From contig NZ_JACHMP010000001.1 in NCBI RefSeq assembly GCF_014204985.1, positions 5,890,001 through 5,954,000 of the forward strand: a stretch of 64,000 nucleotides of DNA. Reading direction: 5' to 3'. The notes under the pieces are model-generated. The model worked only from the letters and a program-made list of their open reading frames with translations, searched no databases and had not been told where the DNA came from. Shown piece after piece: positions 10,635 through 18,822 of this stretch. Position 1 is the first letter of the stretch. Every line of letters starts with the position of its first letter. This DNA is from Streptosporangium becharense (lineage in GTDB: Bacteria > Actinomycetota > Actinomycetes > Streptosporangiales > Streptosporangiaceae). The position numbers and the translations under genes were made by a program.

Positions 10635-11348
10635 TCAGAGTTTGCGCAGCACCGCCACGACCTTGCCGAGGACGGTGGCCTCGTCACCCGGGATCGGGTC
10701 GTAGTTGGGGTTGTGCGGGACCAGCCAGACATGGCCGTCCTTGCGCTTGAAGGTCTTGACCGTGGCCTCGCCGTCGATCATCGCCGCGACCACGTCGCCG
10801 TTGTCGGCCACCGGCTGCTGGCGCACGACCACCCAGTCTCCGTCGGCGATGGCCGCTTCGATCATCGAGTCACCGCTCACCTGGAGCAGGAAGAGAGTGC
10901 CCTCGCCCACGAGCTGCTTGGGCAGGGCGAACACGTCCTCGATGCTCTCCTCGGCGAGGATGGGCCCACCGGCGGCGATCCGGCCCACCAGCGGGACGTA
11001 CGCGGCGGTCGGGCGGCTGACCGGCGTCTCGTCCTCGTTGTTGGAGTCGGGGTCGACCCACAGCACGGGCTCGCCGGGAAGGCGGACCTCCAGCGCGCGC
11101 GGGCGGTGCGGGTCGCGCCGCAGGTAGCCCTTGCGCTGCAACGCCGTCAGCTGGTGCGACACGCTGGAGGTGCTGGTGAGCTGGACCGCCTCACCGATCT
11201 CGCGCATGGACGGCGGGTAGCCCCGCTGCTGCACGGAGTCGCGGATCACCTCAAGGATCTTCCGCTGCCTGGGGGTGAGGCCGAGGGAGTCACGCCTGCG
11301 AACCGCCAGGTCGTCGGCGGCCGAACCGTTCTCGTTGCGTTCGCTCAT
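10635..11348 (-). CDS. lexA: LexA repressor (SOS regulator)
   Basis: 237 residues. The N-terminal winged helix (residues about 20-85) includes the recognition helix [20 protein letters not shown]. The C-terminal S24 latent protease has the Ala-Gly self-cleavage bond in GRIAAGG, the catalytic Ser in SGDSM and the catalytic Lys in ATVKTFK. It represses SOS genes until RecA-ssDNA stimulates self-cleavage. The ATG at 11348 leads directly into the usual N terminus. A near-consensus SOS box lies 73-88 bases upstream, so autorepression is likely. The gene is divergent from a membrane protein gene, and nrdR-nrdJ lie beyond it, a common actinobacterial arrangement. Confidence 0.97.
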   Translation of the reverse strand: MSERNENGSAADDLAVRRRDSLGLTPRQRKILEVIRDSVQQRGYPPSMREIGEAVQLTSTSSVSHQLTALQRKGYLRRDPHRPRALEVRLPGEPVLWVDPDSNNEDETPVSRPTAAYVPLVGRIAAGGPILAEESIEDVFALPKQLVGEGTLFLLQVSGDSMIEAAIADGDWVVVRQQPVADNGDVVAAMIDGEATVKTFKRKDGHVWLVPHNPNYDPIPGDEATVLGKVVAVLRKL

Positions 11349-11420
11349 ACGAACTCCTCGCCTCCCGGTCTGTATCTGATGCGTCGCACGCAGCGACCGT
11401 ATCGCGGTCGAAGATCATAC

Positions 11421-11436
11421 TCAAACAGATGTTCGA
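11421..11436. promoter_or_regulatory. SOS box (LexA operator)
   Basis: TCAAACAGATGTTCGA matches the actinobacterial operator TCGAAC-N4-GTTCGA in all but one position. It lies between lexA and the divergent gene, so it could control both. Confidence 0.75.
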
Positions 11437-11488
11437 ATGTCCTCGAAATCGGCGACGTCGTGGTGTACAACATCGTACGGGAGTTCGA

Positions 11489-11504
11489 TCGACATCGTGT
11501 TCGA
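11489..11504. promoter_or_regulatory. Possible second SOS box
   Basis: TCGACATCGTGTTCGA has a perfect right half-site GTTCGA and a left half differing at two positions. A further half-site-like CGACATGTGTTCG lies at 11521-11533. These may be degenerate LexA sites serving the divergent gene. Confidence 0.4.
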
Positions 11505-11560
11505 TTCACCGATCTTTCTTCGACATGTGTTCGGCCAGGTCGAGGGGATGGGGGGCCATC

Positions 11561-12187
11561 GTGAAGCCGACCGCGACACCACGGCGATCCAGGGCCGCGG
11601 CAGGAGTGCGTAACGGGTGGCGTCCCGGTGAGGCGCCACGACCTCAGGGGGTGCCGTCCCCGCCGGAGGTGCCGCATCTCCGGCTGGTCCCGCCGCCGAG
11701 GCCGGAGGTACGCCGGCCCGCATCTCCGGCTCGCAGGGCCCCGGGGGGTGCGCGCCGAGCCACCGGGCCCGGCGAATCCGCCGAATCCGCTGGCGCCACC
11801 AAGGCCTCCAGGGCCGCCAAGGTCGCCGGGACGGCCGGGGTTGTCAAGATCGCCGGGGTCCGGTCGCCTTCCGTGCCGAGCCGCGGGGCTTCCGGGTCCG
11901 CGCGGGGCTCCTCGGGCGGCGCCGAGGCGCGTCCGGGCCGGGGCGGACGCAACCCGCGGCCGTCACGTGGCGCGGGCCGCGGGCCGCTCCCTCCCGGGCG
12001 GCGTCCCGCGCCGGAGCGCACGCGGGGCTCTGTTCGCGGCCCCGTTCGCGGCTCCGCCCGTCCGCCGCTCCGGTTGACCCGCCGGGGGAAGGCCACCGTG
12101 GCGGCGGTGGTCGTGCTGCTCGCCTTCGGAATCCTCTGGCTCTGCGTGCGATCGACCGGCTCCATGTGGCCAATCGGCTCCGTGTGA
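11561..12187 (+). CDS. Truncated relative of the LexA-adjacent LysM/SOS division-inhibitor family (tentative)
   Basis: About 208 residues. A long Arg/Pro/Gly-rich region includes LRLVPPPR. A basic stretch and one transmembrane helix follow (KATVAAVVVLLAFGILWLCV, near residues 179-198), and then only about ten residues before the stop. In many actinobacteria the gene divergent from lexA encodes a basic-linker, single-helix protein ending in a LysM domain (Rv2719c type, an SOS-induced division inhibitor). Position, charge pattern and membrane helix fit that family, but the LysM domain is absent and an 18-nt repeat array occupies its place. I chose GTG 11561, with a G-rich ribosome site upstream; ATG 11525 is an alternative. 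It may be non-functional. The SOS boxes upstream suggest damage induction. Confidence 0.5.
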   Translation: MKPTATPRRSRAAAGVRNGWRPGEAPRPQGVPSPPEVPHLRLVPPPRPEVRRPASPARRAPGGARRATGPGESAESAGATKASRAAKVAGTAGVVKIAGVRSPSVPSRGASGSARGSSGGAEARPGRGGRNPRPSRGAGRGPLPPGRRPAPERTRGSVRGPVRGSARPPLRLTRRGKATVAAVVVLLAFGILWLCVRSTGSMWPIGSV

Positions 12188-12280
12188 CCGACCGGCTCCT
12201 GTGCGAGCGTCCGGCTTCGTGTGGCCGGCCGGTTCCGTGCGTGACGGCTCCGCGTGGCCGGTCGGCTCTGTGTGAACGGC
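12157..12280 (+). repeat. Degenerate 18-nt tandem repeat array, about seven units
   Basis: Units beginning CGGCTCC or a close variant start at 12157, 12175, 12193, 12212, 12230, 12245 and 12263, mostly 18 bases apart. The first units encode the last residues of the preceding membrane protein. A TGG-to-TGA difference in unit 2 supplies its stop codon. Confidence 0.75.
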
Positions 12281-12913
12281 CCCATGTCGATCGGCGCCGT
12301 CCGGGCCGGCGGAGCGGTTCTTCCCGGGGTGCCGTCCGCGGGCGGTCGTGAAAGTCTCTAGGATCCCAGGAGTCTCCGCGATCCCAGGGGTCGCCCGTCC
12401 CGGGCTCGGGTGTGAGGGGCCCGTCGCCGTGTCGGTGCTGTGCCGTCGCGGTGCCGGTGTCCCGGGCGGTCGCCCGGTGTGTGTCCGAGGGCGTCCCGCT
12501 CCGCCGGGCGTTCCGCGAGGCGCGGACGGGGCCTGACTCCCGGAGGTGTCCCCTGGATGCCGGGTGGCCCCCGGGGCGGCCCGTCGCGGGGGGTGTCCGG
12601 AGTCTTGCCGGGCGGGCCGCACGTCCGTCTCATGAGGCCCGCGGGAACGCCTCCGCAGGCGCCGGGCGTGCCCACGGACCCGCGGAGCATTCTGGGAGAA
12701 GGGTTCCCGGAAGGGCGTCCGGAGGCCCGCCGGGAGGCGGCCGGGGGTGTCGGAGGCGGGTGGGCGAGGTGCTCATGGGGCTTCGGGCGACATCGGAGAC
12801 GGCCGCGACGTGAGATGCGCGGGCGACACGCCGGGGCGCCTGTGCTGATCAGCCACTTCGCGTGGCGGGGCCCGGCCAACTTGCGTTCATGGTCGCGCAC
12901 TTCTACGGTTGGA
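12281..12913. other. Long GC-rich non-coding stretch
   Basis: About 630 bases with short overlapping open frames in all directions but no domain-like protein, no ribosome sites in sensible places and no LysM remnant (no GDTLW-like coding segment). The composition is G/C-rich with local repetition of GGGCG and CCGGG. It is probably decayed or expanded sequence between the lexA-divergent gene and the nrdR promoter. Confidence 0.5.
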
Positions 12914-12959
12914 CCACAACATCTAGTGGCTTAATCAAGGCACTGCACCACAAATTGTG
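12914..12959 (+). promoter_or_regulatory. Pair of NrdR boxes upstream of nrdR-nrdJ
   Basis: Two palindromes, CCACAACATCTAGTGG (12914-12929) and CACAAATTGTG (12949-12959), have centres about 32.5 bases apart, close to three helical turns. NrdR operators typically occur as two such boxes at whole-turn spacing. Their position supports autoregulation and dNTP-linked repression of the ribonucleotide reductase gene. Confidence 0.75.
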
Positions 12960-13071
12960 TTTCTATTACCGCATCTCGACTATTCGGGGGGCGCGCGCGA
13001 GCGTCCCGGCGCGCATGCTGTGGGGCAGGGGAGACGAGTGAGCCGCTCGGCAGGTCAAGGAGGCGGCGCGC

Positions 13072-13533
13072 GTGCATTGTCCGTTCTGTCGTCATCCGGA
13101 TACACGGGTCATCGACAGCCGGTCCACTGATGACGGTGGCGCCATCCGGCGTCGACGCACGTGCCCGGAGTGCGGACGCAGGTTCACCACACAGGAGACC
13201 GTCCTGCTCATGGTGAGCAAGCGCAGCGGCGTGACTGAGCCGTTCTCCCGGGAGAAGGTGATCGCGGGCGTCCGGCGGGCCTGCCAGGGCCGGCCGGTGG
13301 GTGAGGACTCCCTGGCCCAGCTGGGCCAGCGGGTCGAGGAGAGCATCCGGGCGACCGGGTGCGCGGAGATCCCCGCCCACGAGGTCGGGCTGGCGATCCT
13401 GGGCCCGCTCCGCGAACTGGACGAGGTGGCCTACCTGCGCTTCGCCTCCGTCTACCGGGGGTTCGAGACCCTGGCCGACTTCGAGGCGGAGATCAAGCAG
13501 CTCCGTGCGGAGCGCTCCGAAAAGCAGGACTGA
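13072..13533 (+). CDS. nrdR: Transcriptional repressor NrdR
   Basis: 153 residues, the usual length. An N-terminal zinc ribbon has Cys pairs C3-x2-C6 and C31-x2-C34 (CPFC, CPEC). An ATP-cone domain follows, starting at [20 protein letters not shown]. The ATP-cone senses dATP/ATP and controls binding to NrdR boxes in front of ribonucleotide reductase genes. GTG 13072 is preceded by AAGGAGG (13057-13063) eight bases away. nrdJ begins 85 bases after the stop, so the two form an operon in which NrdR controls its partner enzyme. Confidence 0.97.
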   Translation: MHCPFCRHPDTRVIDSRSTDDGGAIRRRRTCPECGRRFTTQETVLLMVSKRSGVTEPFSREKVIAGVRRACQGRPVGEDSLAQLGQRVEESIRATGCAEIPAHEVGLAILGPLRELDEVAYLRFASVYRGFETLADFEAEIKQLRAERSEKQD

Positions 13534-13618
13534 ATGCAAACCCCGGGCGCCGGGGGTGAAGCGGCGCGTTGATGTGGTCCGATTCGAGGGTTCTACGGGG
13601 CCCCGGGAGGGGGAAGTC

Positions 13619-16483
13619 ATGACGGAGACCGTCAGTGGCGCAGTTTCACGTGGCGGCAAGCGGGTGCGCAAGGGCTTGAAGATGAAGCGCATCTTCACCA
13701 CGCCGGGTGTGCATCCCTACGACCAGGTGTCATGGGAGCGCCGTGACGTCGTCATGACCAACTGGCGCGACGGTTCGATCAACTTCGAGCAGCGCGGGGT
13801 CGAGTTCCCCGAGTCGTGGTCGGTCAACGCCGCCAACATCGTGACGACGAAGTACTTCCGCGGCGCGGTCGGCACCCCACAGCGCGAGTGGAGTCTCAAG
13901 CAGCTCGTCGACCGCGTCGTGGGCGTCTACACGCGCACCGCGGTCGAGGAGGGTTACTTCGCGACCGACGAGGACGCCGAGATCTTCGACCACGAGCTCA
14001 AGCACGCCCTGGTCAACCAGGTCTTCAGCTTCAACTCGCCGGTCTGGTTCAACGTCGGCACCGCCTCGCCGCAACAGGTCAGCGCCTGCTTCATCCTGTC
14101 GGTCGACGACACGATGGAGTCCATCCTCGACTGGTACAAGGAAGAGGGTGTGATCTTCAAGGGGGGGTCGGGTTCCGGCGTCAACCTCTCCCGGATCCGC
14201 TCCTCCAAGGAACTGCTCTCCAGCGGTGGCACGGCCAGCGGCCCGGTCTCCTTCATGCGCGGGGCCGACGCCTCGGCGGGCACGATCAAGTCGGGCGGCG
14301 CCACCCGTCGCGCCGCCAAGATGGTCGTCCTGGACGTCGACCACCCCGACATCGAGGAGTTCATCGAGACCAAGGCGCGCGAGGAGGACAAGGTCCGCGC
14401 TCTCCGTGACGCCGGGTTCGACATGGACCTGGGCGGCAAGGACATCGTCTCCGTCCAGTACCAGAACGCCAACAACTCCGTGCGCGTCTCCGACGAGTTC
14501 ATGCGCGCAGTGGAGCAGGGCGGAGACTTCGGTCTGCGTGCCCGCCTCACCGGTGAGATCCTCGAGAAGGTCGACGCCAAGGGCCTGTTCCGCAAGATGG
14601 CCAAGGCCGCCTGGGAGTGCGCCGACCCCGGCGTCCAGTACGACGACACGATCAACGACTGGCACACCAGCCCGGAGACCGGCCGCATCACCGCCAGCAA
14701 CCCCTGCTCGGAGTACATGCACCTGGACAACTCCTCGTGCAACCTGGCGAGCATCAACCTGCTGAAGTTCCTCAGGGACGACGACTCCTTCGACGTCGAG
14801 AGCTTCGTGAAGATCACAGAGCTGATCATCACCGCGATGGACGTCTCCATCACCTTCGCCGACTTCCCGACCGAGAAGATCGACCAGACCACCCGGGCCT
14901 ACCGCCAGCTCGGCATCGGCTACGCCAACCTGGGTGCGCTGCTCATGGCCACCGGCCACGCCTACGACTCCGACGGCGGCCGTGCCATCGCCGGCGCCAT
15001 CACCTCGCTGATGACCGGCGCCTCCTACCGGCGCAGCGCCGAGCTCGCCGCGGTCGTCGGGCCGTACGAGGGGTACGCCCGCAACGCCGAGGCCCACAAG
15101 CGGGTCATGCGCAAGCACAGCGACGCCAACGACGTCCTGCCCACCTTCGAGGCGATGGACGAGTCCATCCACCGTGAGGCCACCAAGCAGTGGGCCGAGT
15201 GCCTGCGGCTCGGCGAGCGGAACGGCTACCGCAACGCGCAGGCCTCGCTGCTCGCCCCGACCGGCACCATCGGCCTGATGATGGACTGCGACACCACCGG
15301 CATCGAGCCCGACCTCGCCCTGGTCAAGTTCAAGAAGCTCGTCGGCGGCGGCTCCATGCAGATCGTCAACCAGACGATCCCGCGTGCCCTGCGCCGCCTC
15401 GGGTACCAGGAGGAGCAGGTCGAGGCGATCGTCGAGTACATCGCCGAGCACGGCCACGTCGTCGACGCCCCCGGCCTGCGGGCCGAGCACTACGAGGTGT
15501 TCGACTGCGCCATGGGTGAGCGCGCGATCGCACCCATGGGCCACGTCCGCATGATGGCGGCGGTCCAGCCGTTCCTGTCCGGCGCCATCTCCAAGACGGT
15601 CAACCTGCCCGAGTCCGCGACGATCGAGGACATCGAGCAGGTCTACCTGGAGGGCTGGAAGCTCGGCCTGAAGGCCCTGGCGGTCTACCGCGACAACTGC
15701 AAGGTCGGCCAGCCGCTCTCCGCGGCCGGCAAGAAGACCGAGGAGAAGGCCGGGGAGCAGGTCGCGGAGCAGGCGGTCTCCGCCGAGCCCGCGATCCAGG
15801 TCGTGGAGATCAGCCGCCCGACCCGCCGTCGCATGCCCAACCAGCGCCCCAGCACCACCACCCGCTTCACCGTGGGCGGCGCGAAGGGTTACATGACCGC
15901 CTCGTCCTACCCCGACGACGGCCTGGGCGAGGTGTTCCTGAAGATGTCCAAGCAGGGCTCCACGCTCGCGGGCGTCATGGACGCCTTCTCGGTGGCCATC
16001 TCCATCGGCCTGCAGTACGGCGTGCCGCTGGAGACCTACGTCGGCAAGTTCGTCAACATGCGCTTCGACCCGGCCGGCATGACCGACGACCCGGACATCC
16101 GCATGGCCGCCTCGGTGATGGACTACATCTTCCGCCGCCTGGCCCTGGACCACCTGCCGTATGAGGAGCGCGCGGCCCTCGGCATCTTCTCCGCCTCCGA
16201 GCGTGCCGCCCAGCAGCGCGGCGAGGACCCTGCCCCGGCCAACACCGACGAGGTCATCGCCGAGCTCGCCACCTCGGCGCCGATCGAGGAGCAGCCTCAG
16301 CCTCAGCCGCAGCCCCGGTCCGCGACCGTCGCCGTGGAGGCGCCGCGGCAGCCCGGCTCTCTGGAGTCCCACCAGGGCCGCACCGCCGACGCGCCGCTCT
16401 GCATGACCTGCGGCACCAAGATGCGTCCGGCCGGCAGCTGCTACGTCTGCGAGGGCTGCGGCTCCACCAGCGGCTGCAGCTGA
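13619..16483 (+). CDS. nrdJ: Adenosylcobalamin-dependent ribonucleotide reductase (class II)
   Basis: 954 residues. It reduces ribonucleotides to deoxyribonucleotides using a 5'-deoxyadenosyl radical, without needing oxygen. The substrate loop and cysteines include NPCSEYMHLDNSSCN, and SPVWFN lies near the N terminus. The barrel region contains APTGTIG and GIEPDLALVKFKKLVGGG, typical of the long class II enzymes. The C terminus ends in a Cys-rich zinc ribbon (CMTCGTKM...CYVCEGCG), thought to pass electrons from thioredoxin. ATG 13619 has GGGAGGGGGAAG just upstream. The linker around residues 700-745 is charged and Ala/Glu-rich. No cobalamin riboswitch was recognised upstream; regulation is more likely through the NrdR boxes. 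Confidence 0.96.
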   Translation: MTETVSGAVSRGGKRVRKGLKMKRIFTTPGVHPYDQVSWERRDVVMTNWRDGSINFEQRGVEFPESWSVNAANIVTTKYFRGAVGTPQREWSLKQLVDRVVGVYTRTAVEEGYFATDEDAEIFDHELKHALVNQVFSFNSPVWFNVGTASPQQVSACFILSVDDTMESILDWYKEEGVIFKGGSGSGVNLSRIRSSKELLSSGGTASGPVSFMRGADASAGTIKSGGATRRAAKMVVLDVDHPDIEEFIETKAREEDKVRALRDAGFDMDLGGKDIVSVQYQNANNSVRVSDEFMRAVEQGGDFGLRARLTGEILEKVDAKGLFRKMAKAAWECADPGVQYDDTINDWHTSPETGRITASNPCSEYMHLDNSSCNLASINLLKFLRDDDSFDVESFVKITELIITAMDVSITFADFPTEKIDQTTRAYRQLGIGYANLGALLMATGHAYDSDGGRAIAGAITSLMTGASYRRSAELAAVVGPYEGYARNAEAHKRVMRKHSDANDVLPTFEAMDESIHREATKQWAECLRLGERNGYRNAQASLLAPTGTIGLMMDCDTTGIEPDLALVKFKKLVGGGSMQIVNQTIPRALRRLGYQEEQVEAIVEYIAEHGHVVDAPGLRAEHYEVFDCAMGERAIAPMGHVRMMAAVQPFLSGAISKTVNLPESATIEDIEQVYLEGWKLGLKALAVYRDNCKVGQPLSAAGKKTEEKAGEQVAEQAVSAEPAIQVVEISRPTRRRMPNQRPSTTTRFTVGGAKGYMTASSYPDDGLGEVFLKMSKQGSTLAGVMDAFSVAISIGLQYGVPLETYVGKFVNMRFDPAGMTDDPDIRMAASVMDYIFRRLALDHLPYEERAALGIFSASERAAQQRGEDPAPANTDEVIAELATSAPIEEQPQPQPQPRSATVAVEAPRQPGSLESHQGRTADAPLCMTCGTKMRPAGSCYVCEGCGSTSGCS

Positions 16484-16561
16484 GATGTGCACGATGCCTC
16501 ATCGGCTGAGATGTCCGGTGGGGCGGAGAGGATCGCATAACGCCTGACGGTTCTCATCAGC

Positions 16562-16590
16562 GGGGGGTCCGGAGTCGTTCCGGATCCCCC
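16562..16590 (+). terminator. nrdJ terminator hairpin
   Basis: A 12-bp stem (16562-16573 with 16579-16590, one G-U pair) and a 5-base loop, 78 bases after nrdJ, without a T-tract. The rest of the 309-base gap before the next gene holds nothing else recognisable. Confidence 0.7.
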
Positions 16591-16792
16591 GTGGCCGTTC
16601 TCGCGTCGTTTCCGTCAAGGCGGGCGCGAGGGATCGTGCGGAGAGTCTCGGGCGGCGGGTGTCCGTTTCCTACAAGACCGCGGCAGGAGGCGTGACTAGG
16701 TTGGGCCGTACGGGCAGGGGGCGCGTTTCACGCCGTCCGCTCCCGTCAACCGTGACATCCCACCGTTCGCGTTCCGATCGGAGATATCTGCC

Positions 16793-17191
16793 ATGAAAGC
16801 CCAGCTGGACGTCATCGGCATCGTCGTGGAGGACATGGGCCGCTCGCTGGCCTTCTACCGGCTGCTCGGCCTTGAGGTGCCGCCCGAGGCCGACGGCCGG
16901 CCGCACGTCGAGGCCACCCTGCCCGGCGGGCTCCGGATCGCCTGGGACACGGTCGAGACGATCCGCTCGTTCCACCCCGACTGGGAGCCCGGCAGCGGGC
17001 AGGGCGTCTCGCTGGCGTTCCGGTTCGACACCCCCGCCGAGGTGGACGAGGCGTACCGGGAGCTGGTCTCCCTGGGGTACGAAGGGGTCAGGGAACCGTG
17101 GGACGCGTTCTGGGGGCAGCGGTACGCTCTGGTCCACGACCCGGACGGCAACGGCGTCGACCTGTTCGCACCGGGCGACCCGACCGGGTGA
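16793..17191 (+). CDS. VOC-family (glyoxalase/bleomycin-resistance-like) protein
   Basis: 132 residues with two beta-alpha-beta-beta-beta modules. The first contains VEDMGRSLAFYRLLGLEVP; the second ends in the family hallmark HDPDGNGVDLFAP, whose acidic residue often binds metal. Members range from glyoxalase I and dioxygenases to antibiotic-binding proteins, and nothing here fixes the substrate. ATG 16793 follows GGAGATATCTGCC. The stop codon lies within the first unit of a 26-nt tandem repeat. No operon partner is evident. Confidence 0.8.
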   Translation: MKAQLDVIGIVVEDMGRSLAFYRLLGLEVPPEADGRPHVEATLPGGLRIAWDTVETIRSFHPDWEPGSGQGVSLAFRFDTPAEVDEAYRELVSLGYEGVREPWDAFWGQRYALVHDPDGNGVDLFAPGDPTG

Positions 17192-17290
17192 ACCGTCCGC
17201 ACGGTTCGATCGGATGAACCGTCCGTACGGCCTGGCCGGGTGAACCGCCCGCACGGTTCGACCGGGTGAGTCATCCGTACGGCCCGGCGG
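17181..17290 (+). repeat. Four tandem 26-nt units overlapping a gene end
   Basis: The core GGGTGAACCG (or close variant) recurs at 17186, 17212, 17238 and 17264, exactly 26 bases apart. Each unit also contains a short CCGTCCGYACGG palindrome. The first unit includes the TGA stop of the VOC gene. Confidence 0.85.
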
Positions 17291-17354
17291 GATCGCCTGC
17301 CGCCCGGATCCCGCGGAGCCCGCGAGCGCCGGGATCGGGGCCCGCACCGTCGTG

Positions 17355-18041
17355 TCAGGTGAGCGGTGTGCCCGCGCGTCCGGCGATGTGGCCGGGGAGC
17401 GCGGTCCCCTCCGGCAGCAGCGGGTCGGGCACCGGGGGAAGCCAGGTGGTGGCCAGCGGCAGCACGCCGGCCCACAGTCCCAGCTCGGCGTCGGGCCCGT
17501 CGCCGTCGTCGGGCGGGCCCGAACTCACCTTGACCGACGCCTCGGCCAGGGGGATCGCGAGGACGGTCGTCGCCGCCAACTCCTTGCGGCTGGGCCGTCT
17601 GGCGTAGTCCCACTGGCCGGGGGCCGCCTGCTCGGTCAGGATCCGCAGCCCTTCCAGCTTCTCCTCGCCCTCCAGTCTCCGGGGCTCGCTATAGATCATG
17701 GCGGAGCGGTAGTTGACCCCGTGCTCGAACACCGACCTGGCCAGCACCAGGCCGTCCACATGGGTGACCGTCACGCAGACCGTCCCCATCTCCGCGGTCG
17801 GTCGCCGTCCGGTGGGTCCGCCGCCGGTCATGCTCCTGCTGGCCACTGAGCCGTGCACGTAGAGATGGTCGACGTCGAAGCCGTACACCGTGGGAACCAC
17901 CATGGGCACGCCGTCGACGACCACGCCCAGGTGGCAGACGAATCCGGCGCGCAGCACCTCGTGGAGGGCGGCCCGGTCGGTGCGGCCCTTCTCGGAGAAG
18001 CGCCGGTGCCGGGTGCGCTCCGTTGAGGACAGATCGGTCAT
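17355..18041 (-). CDS. Pyridoxamine 5'-phosphate oxidase-like flavin/nucleotide-binding protein
   Basis: 228 residues with the split-barrel FMN-binding fold. An N-terminal RT...R...EKGRTDRAALHEVLRAGFVCHLGVVVDG strand is followed by PMVVPTVYGFDVDHLYVHGSVASRSM, which corresponds to the flavin-binding PxxHG-S..S-R region. CVTVTHVDGLVLARS and NYRSAMIYSEPRRL complete the barrel. Such proteins are often annotated as flavin-nucleotide-binding or F420/FMN-dependent enzymes; the cofactor cannot be decided here. I chose the ATG at 18041, directly before MTDLSSTERTRHRRF. A longer upstream frame exists only because it reads through a 22-nt repeat array. Confidence 0.75.
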   Translation of the reverse strand: MTDLSSTERTRHRRFSEKGRTDRAALHEVLRAGFVCHLGVVVDGVPMVVPTVYGFDVDHLYVHGSVASRSMTGGGPTGRRPTAEMGTVCVTVTHVDGLVLARSVFEHGVNYRSAMIYSEPRRLEGEEKLEGLRILTEQAAPGQWDYARRPSRKELAATTVLAIPLAEASVKVSSGPPDDGDGPDAELGLWAGVLPLATTWLPPVPDPLLPEGTALPGHIAGRAGTPLT

Positions 18042-18115
18042 GGGTCGGCATTCAATCAGGTGCGGGCCTCGCGGTGACGAACCGGCCGACACGGAAGCCG
18101 GGCGGCGACCCCGCC

Positions 18116-18207
18116 GCAGCCGGTGTGCGGCCCCGCCGCACTTGGTGTGCGGCCCCGCCGCACTTGGTGTGCGGCCCCGCCGCACTTGGTGTGCGGCCCC
18201 GCCGCGG
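18116..18207 (-). repeat. Four tandem 22-nt GC-rich units
   Basis: The core GGTGTGCGGCCCCGCCGC starts at 18122, 18144, 18166 and 18188, exactly 22 bases apart and nearly identical. There are no spacers between units. The array lies upstream of the flavin-binding protein gene and between it and the terminator of the small gene. Together with that terminator it fills the 303-base gap. Confidence 0.88.
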
Positions 18208-18307
18208 TCGGCGTGCCGGCCTGCGGCGATCCGTGCGCGGTCCCGTAGCGGCCGACGTGCGGTCCCGCGGCGGTCCGGCCGGCCGGGGATGTACCGGCCG
18301 GGAAATG

Positions 18308-18336
18308 CGGAAAGACCCGCGAGGCGGGTCTTTCCG
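18308..18336. terminator. Strong bidirectional-type hairpin
   Basis: A 13-bp perfect stem (18308-18320 with 18324-18336) has a 3-base loop. The A/T-rich upper stem (GGAAAGACCCGC / GCGGGTCTTTCC) gives pyrimidine-rich ends in either direction. It lies nine bases past the stop of the small minus-strand gene. Confidence 0.8.
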
Positions 18337-18344
18337 GAAGATCG

Positions 18345-18527
18345 TCAGGCGGCGGACGTGGGCCCGCCCGGACGTGGGAACCGCACGACGTTCCGCCCGG
18401 CGTAGGCGCGCAGGTCGACGACCTTCGCCTCGCCGCCCCCCCTGTTCCGCCCGTGACGCGCCGCGGAACGGATGTCCCTGGTCTTGAGCCGCGCGACATA
18501 CGGTGGCACAACCACAAGTCTCTTCAT
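18345..18527 (-). CDS. Small basic protein of unknown function
   Basis: 60 residues starting MKRLVVVPPYVARLK, rich in Arg and Gly, with R-F-P-R-P near the end. There is no signal peptide, Cys or membrane helix. GGGGGGCT precedes the ATG, and a strong hairpin lies nine bases after the stop. Together with AT-rich sequence upstream (18551-18600) this suggests a real transcription unit. Codon choice is less clear because of the length. A nucleic-acid-binding or precursor-peptide role is conceivable, but no maturation enzymes lie nearby and I do not assign one. Confidence 0.5.
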   Translation of the reverse strand: MKRLVVVPPYVARLKTRDIRSAARHGRNRGGGEAKVVDLRAYAGRNVVRFPRPGGPTSAA

Positions 18528-18822
18528 TGAGCCCCCCGGCGTGATGGTTCCGTTATATGAAATATCTACAGATCCACCCATAAAGCTGGTGTAAAGAGAC
18601 GATCAATAGGGAAGTCGGCGGCCCGCCGGTGTCCGCAGATCCACCTCGGTCGGCCGGGCCGGACGGCGCGGGCTCGTATGGCTGATCCTGATACGTCGCA
18701 TTTCCTGCCCCCTTTTCCTTGGGCCCACTGTGCGCCACATCACTTGACAGCCGGTTGTCGGAGGCTTGCAGGGCCGACCGGCCGGATCTCCGCGCCGGTC
18801 AACCCCACGCCGACCGTCCGGG
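18528..18822. other. AT-richer intergenic region
   Basis: This region separates the small gene from the AhpD-like gene. The segment 18551-18600 is markedly A/T-rich for this genome and carries several -10-like hexamers on the minus strand (for example TAGATA, complement of 18563-18568). It probably holds the promoter of the small protein gene. No gene was recognised. Confidence 0.45.

Noticed and set aside
12281..12913. Several short open frames between the membrane protein and nrdR
   Set aside because: Overlapping in all frames, low complexity, without ribosome sites or domain-like sequence.
13730..16492. A 920-codon open frame antisense to nrdJ
   Set aside because: It is a GC-rich shadow frame with Val/Gly/Asp-rich, domain-free sequence opposite a clearly recognised enzyme.
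18116..18207. Tandem repeats as a CRISPR array
   Set aside because: Units are directly adjacent with no unique spacers, and no cas genes are present.
18345..18527. The small basic protein as a lasso or other RiPP precursor
   Set aside because: No protease, cyclase or recognition-element gene lies nearby and the leader lacks a convincing recognition motif.
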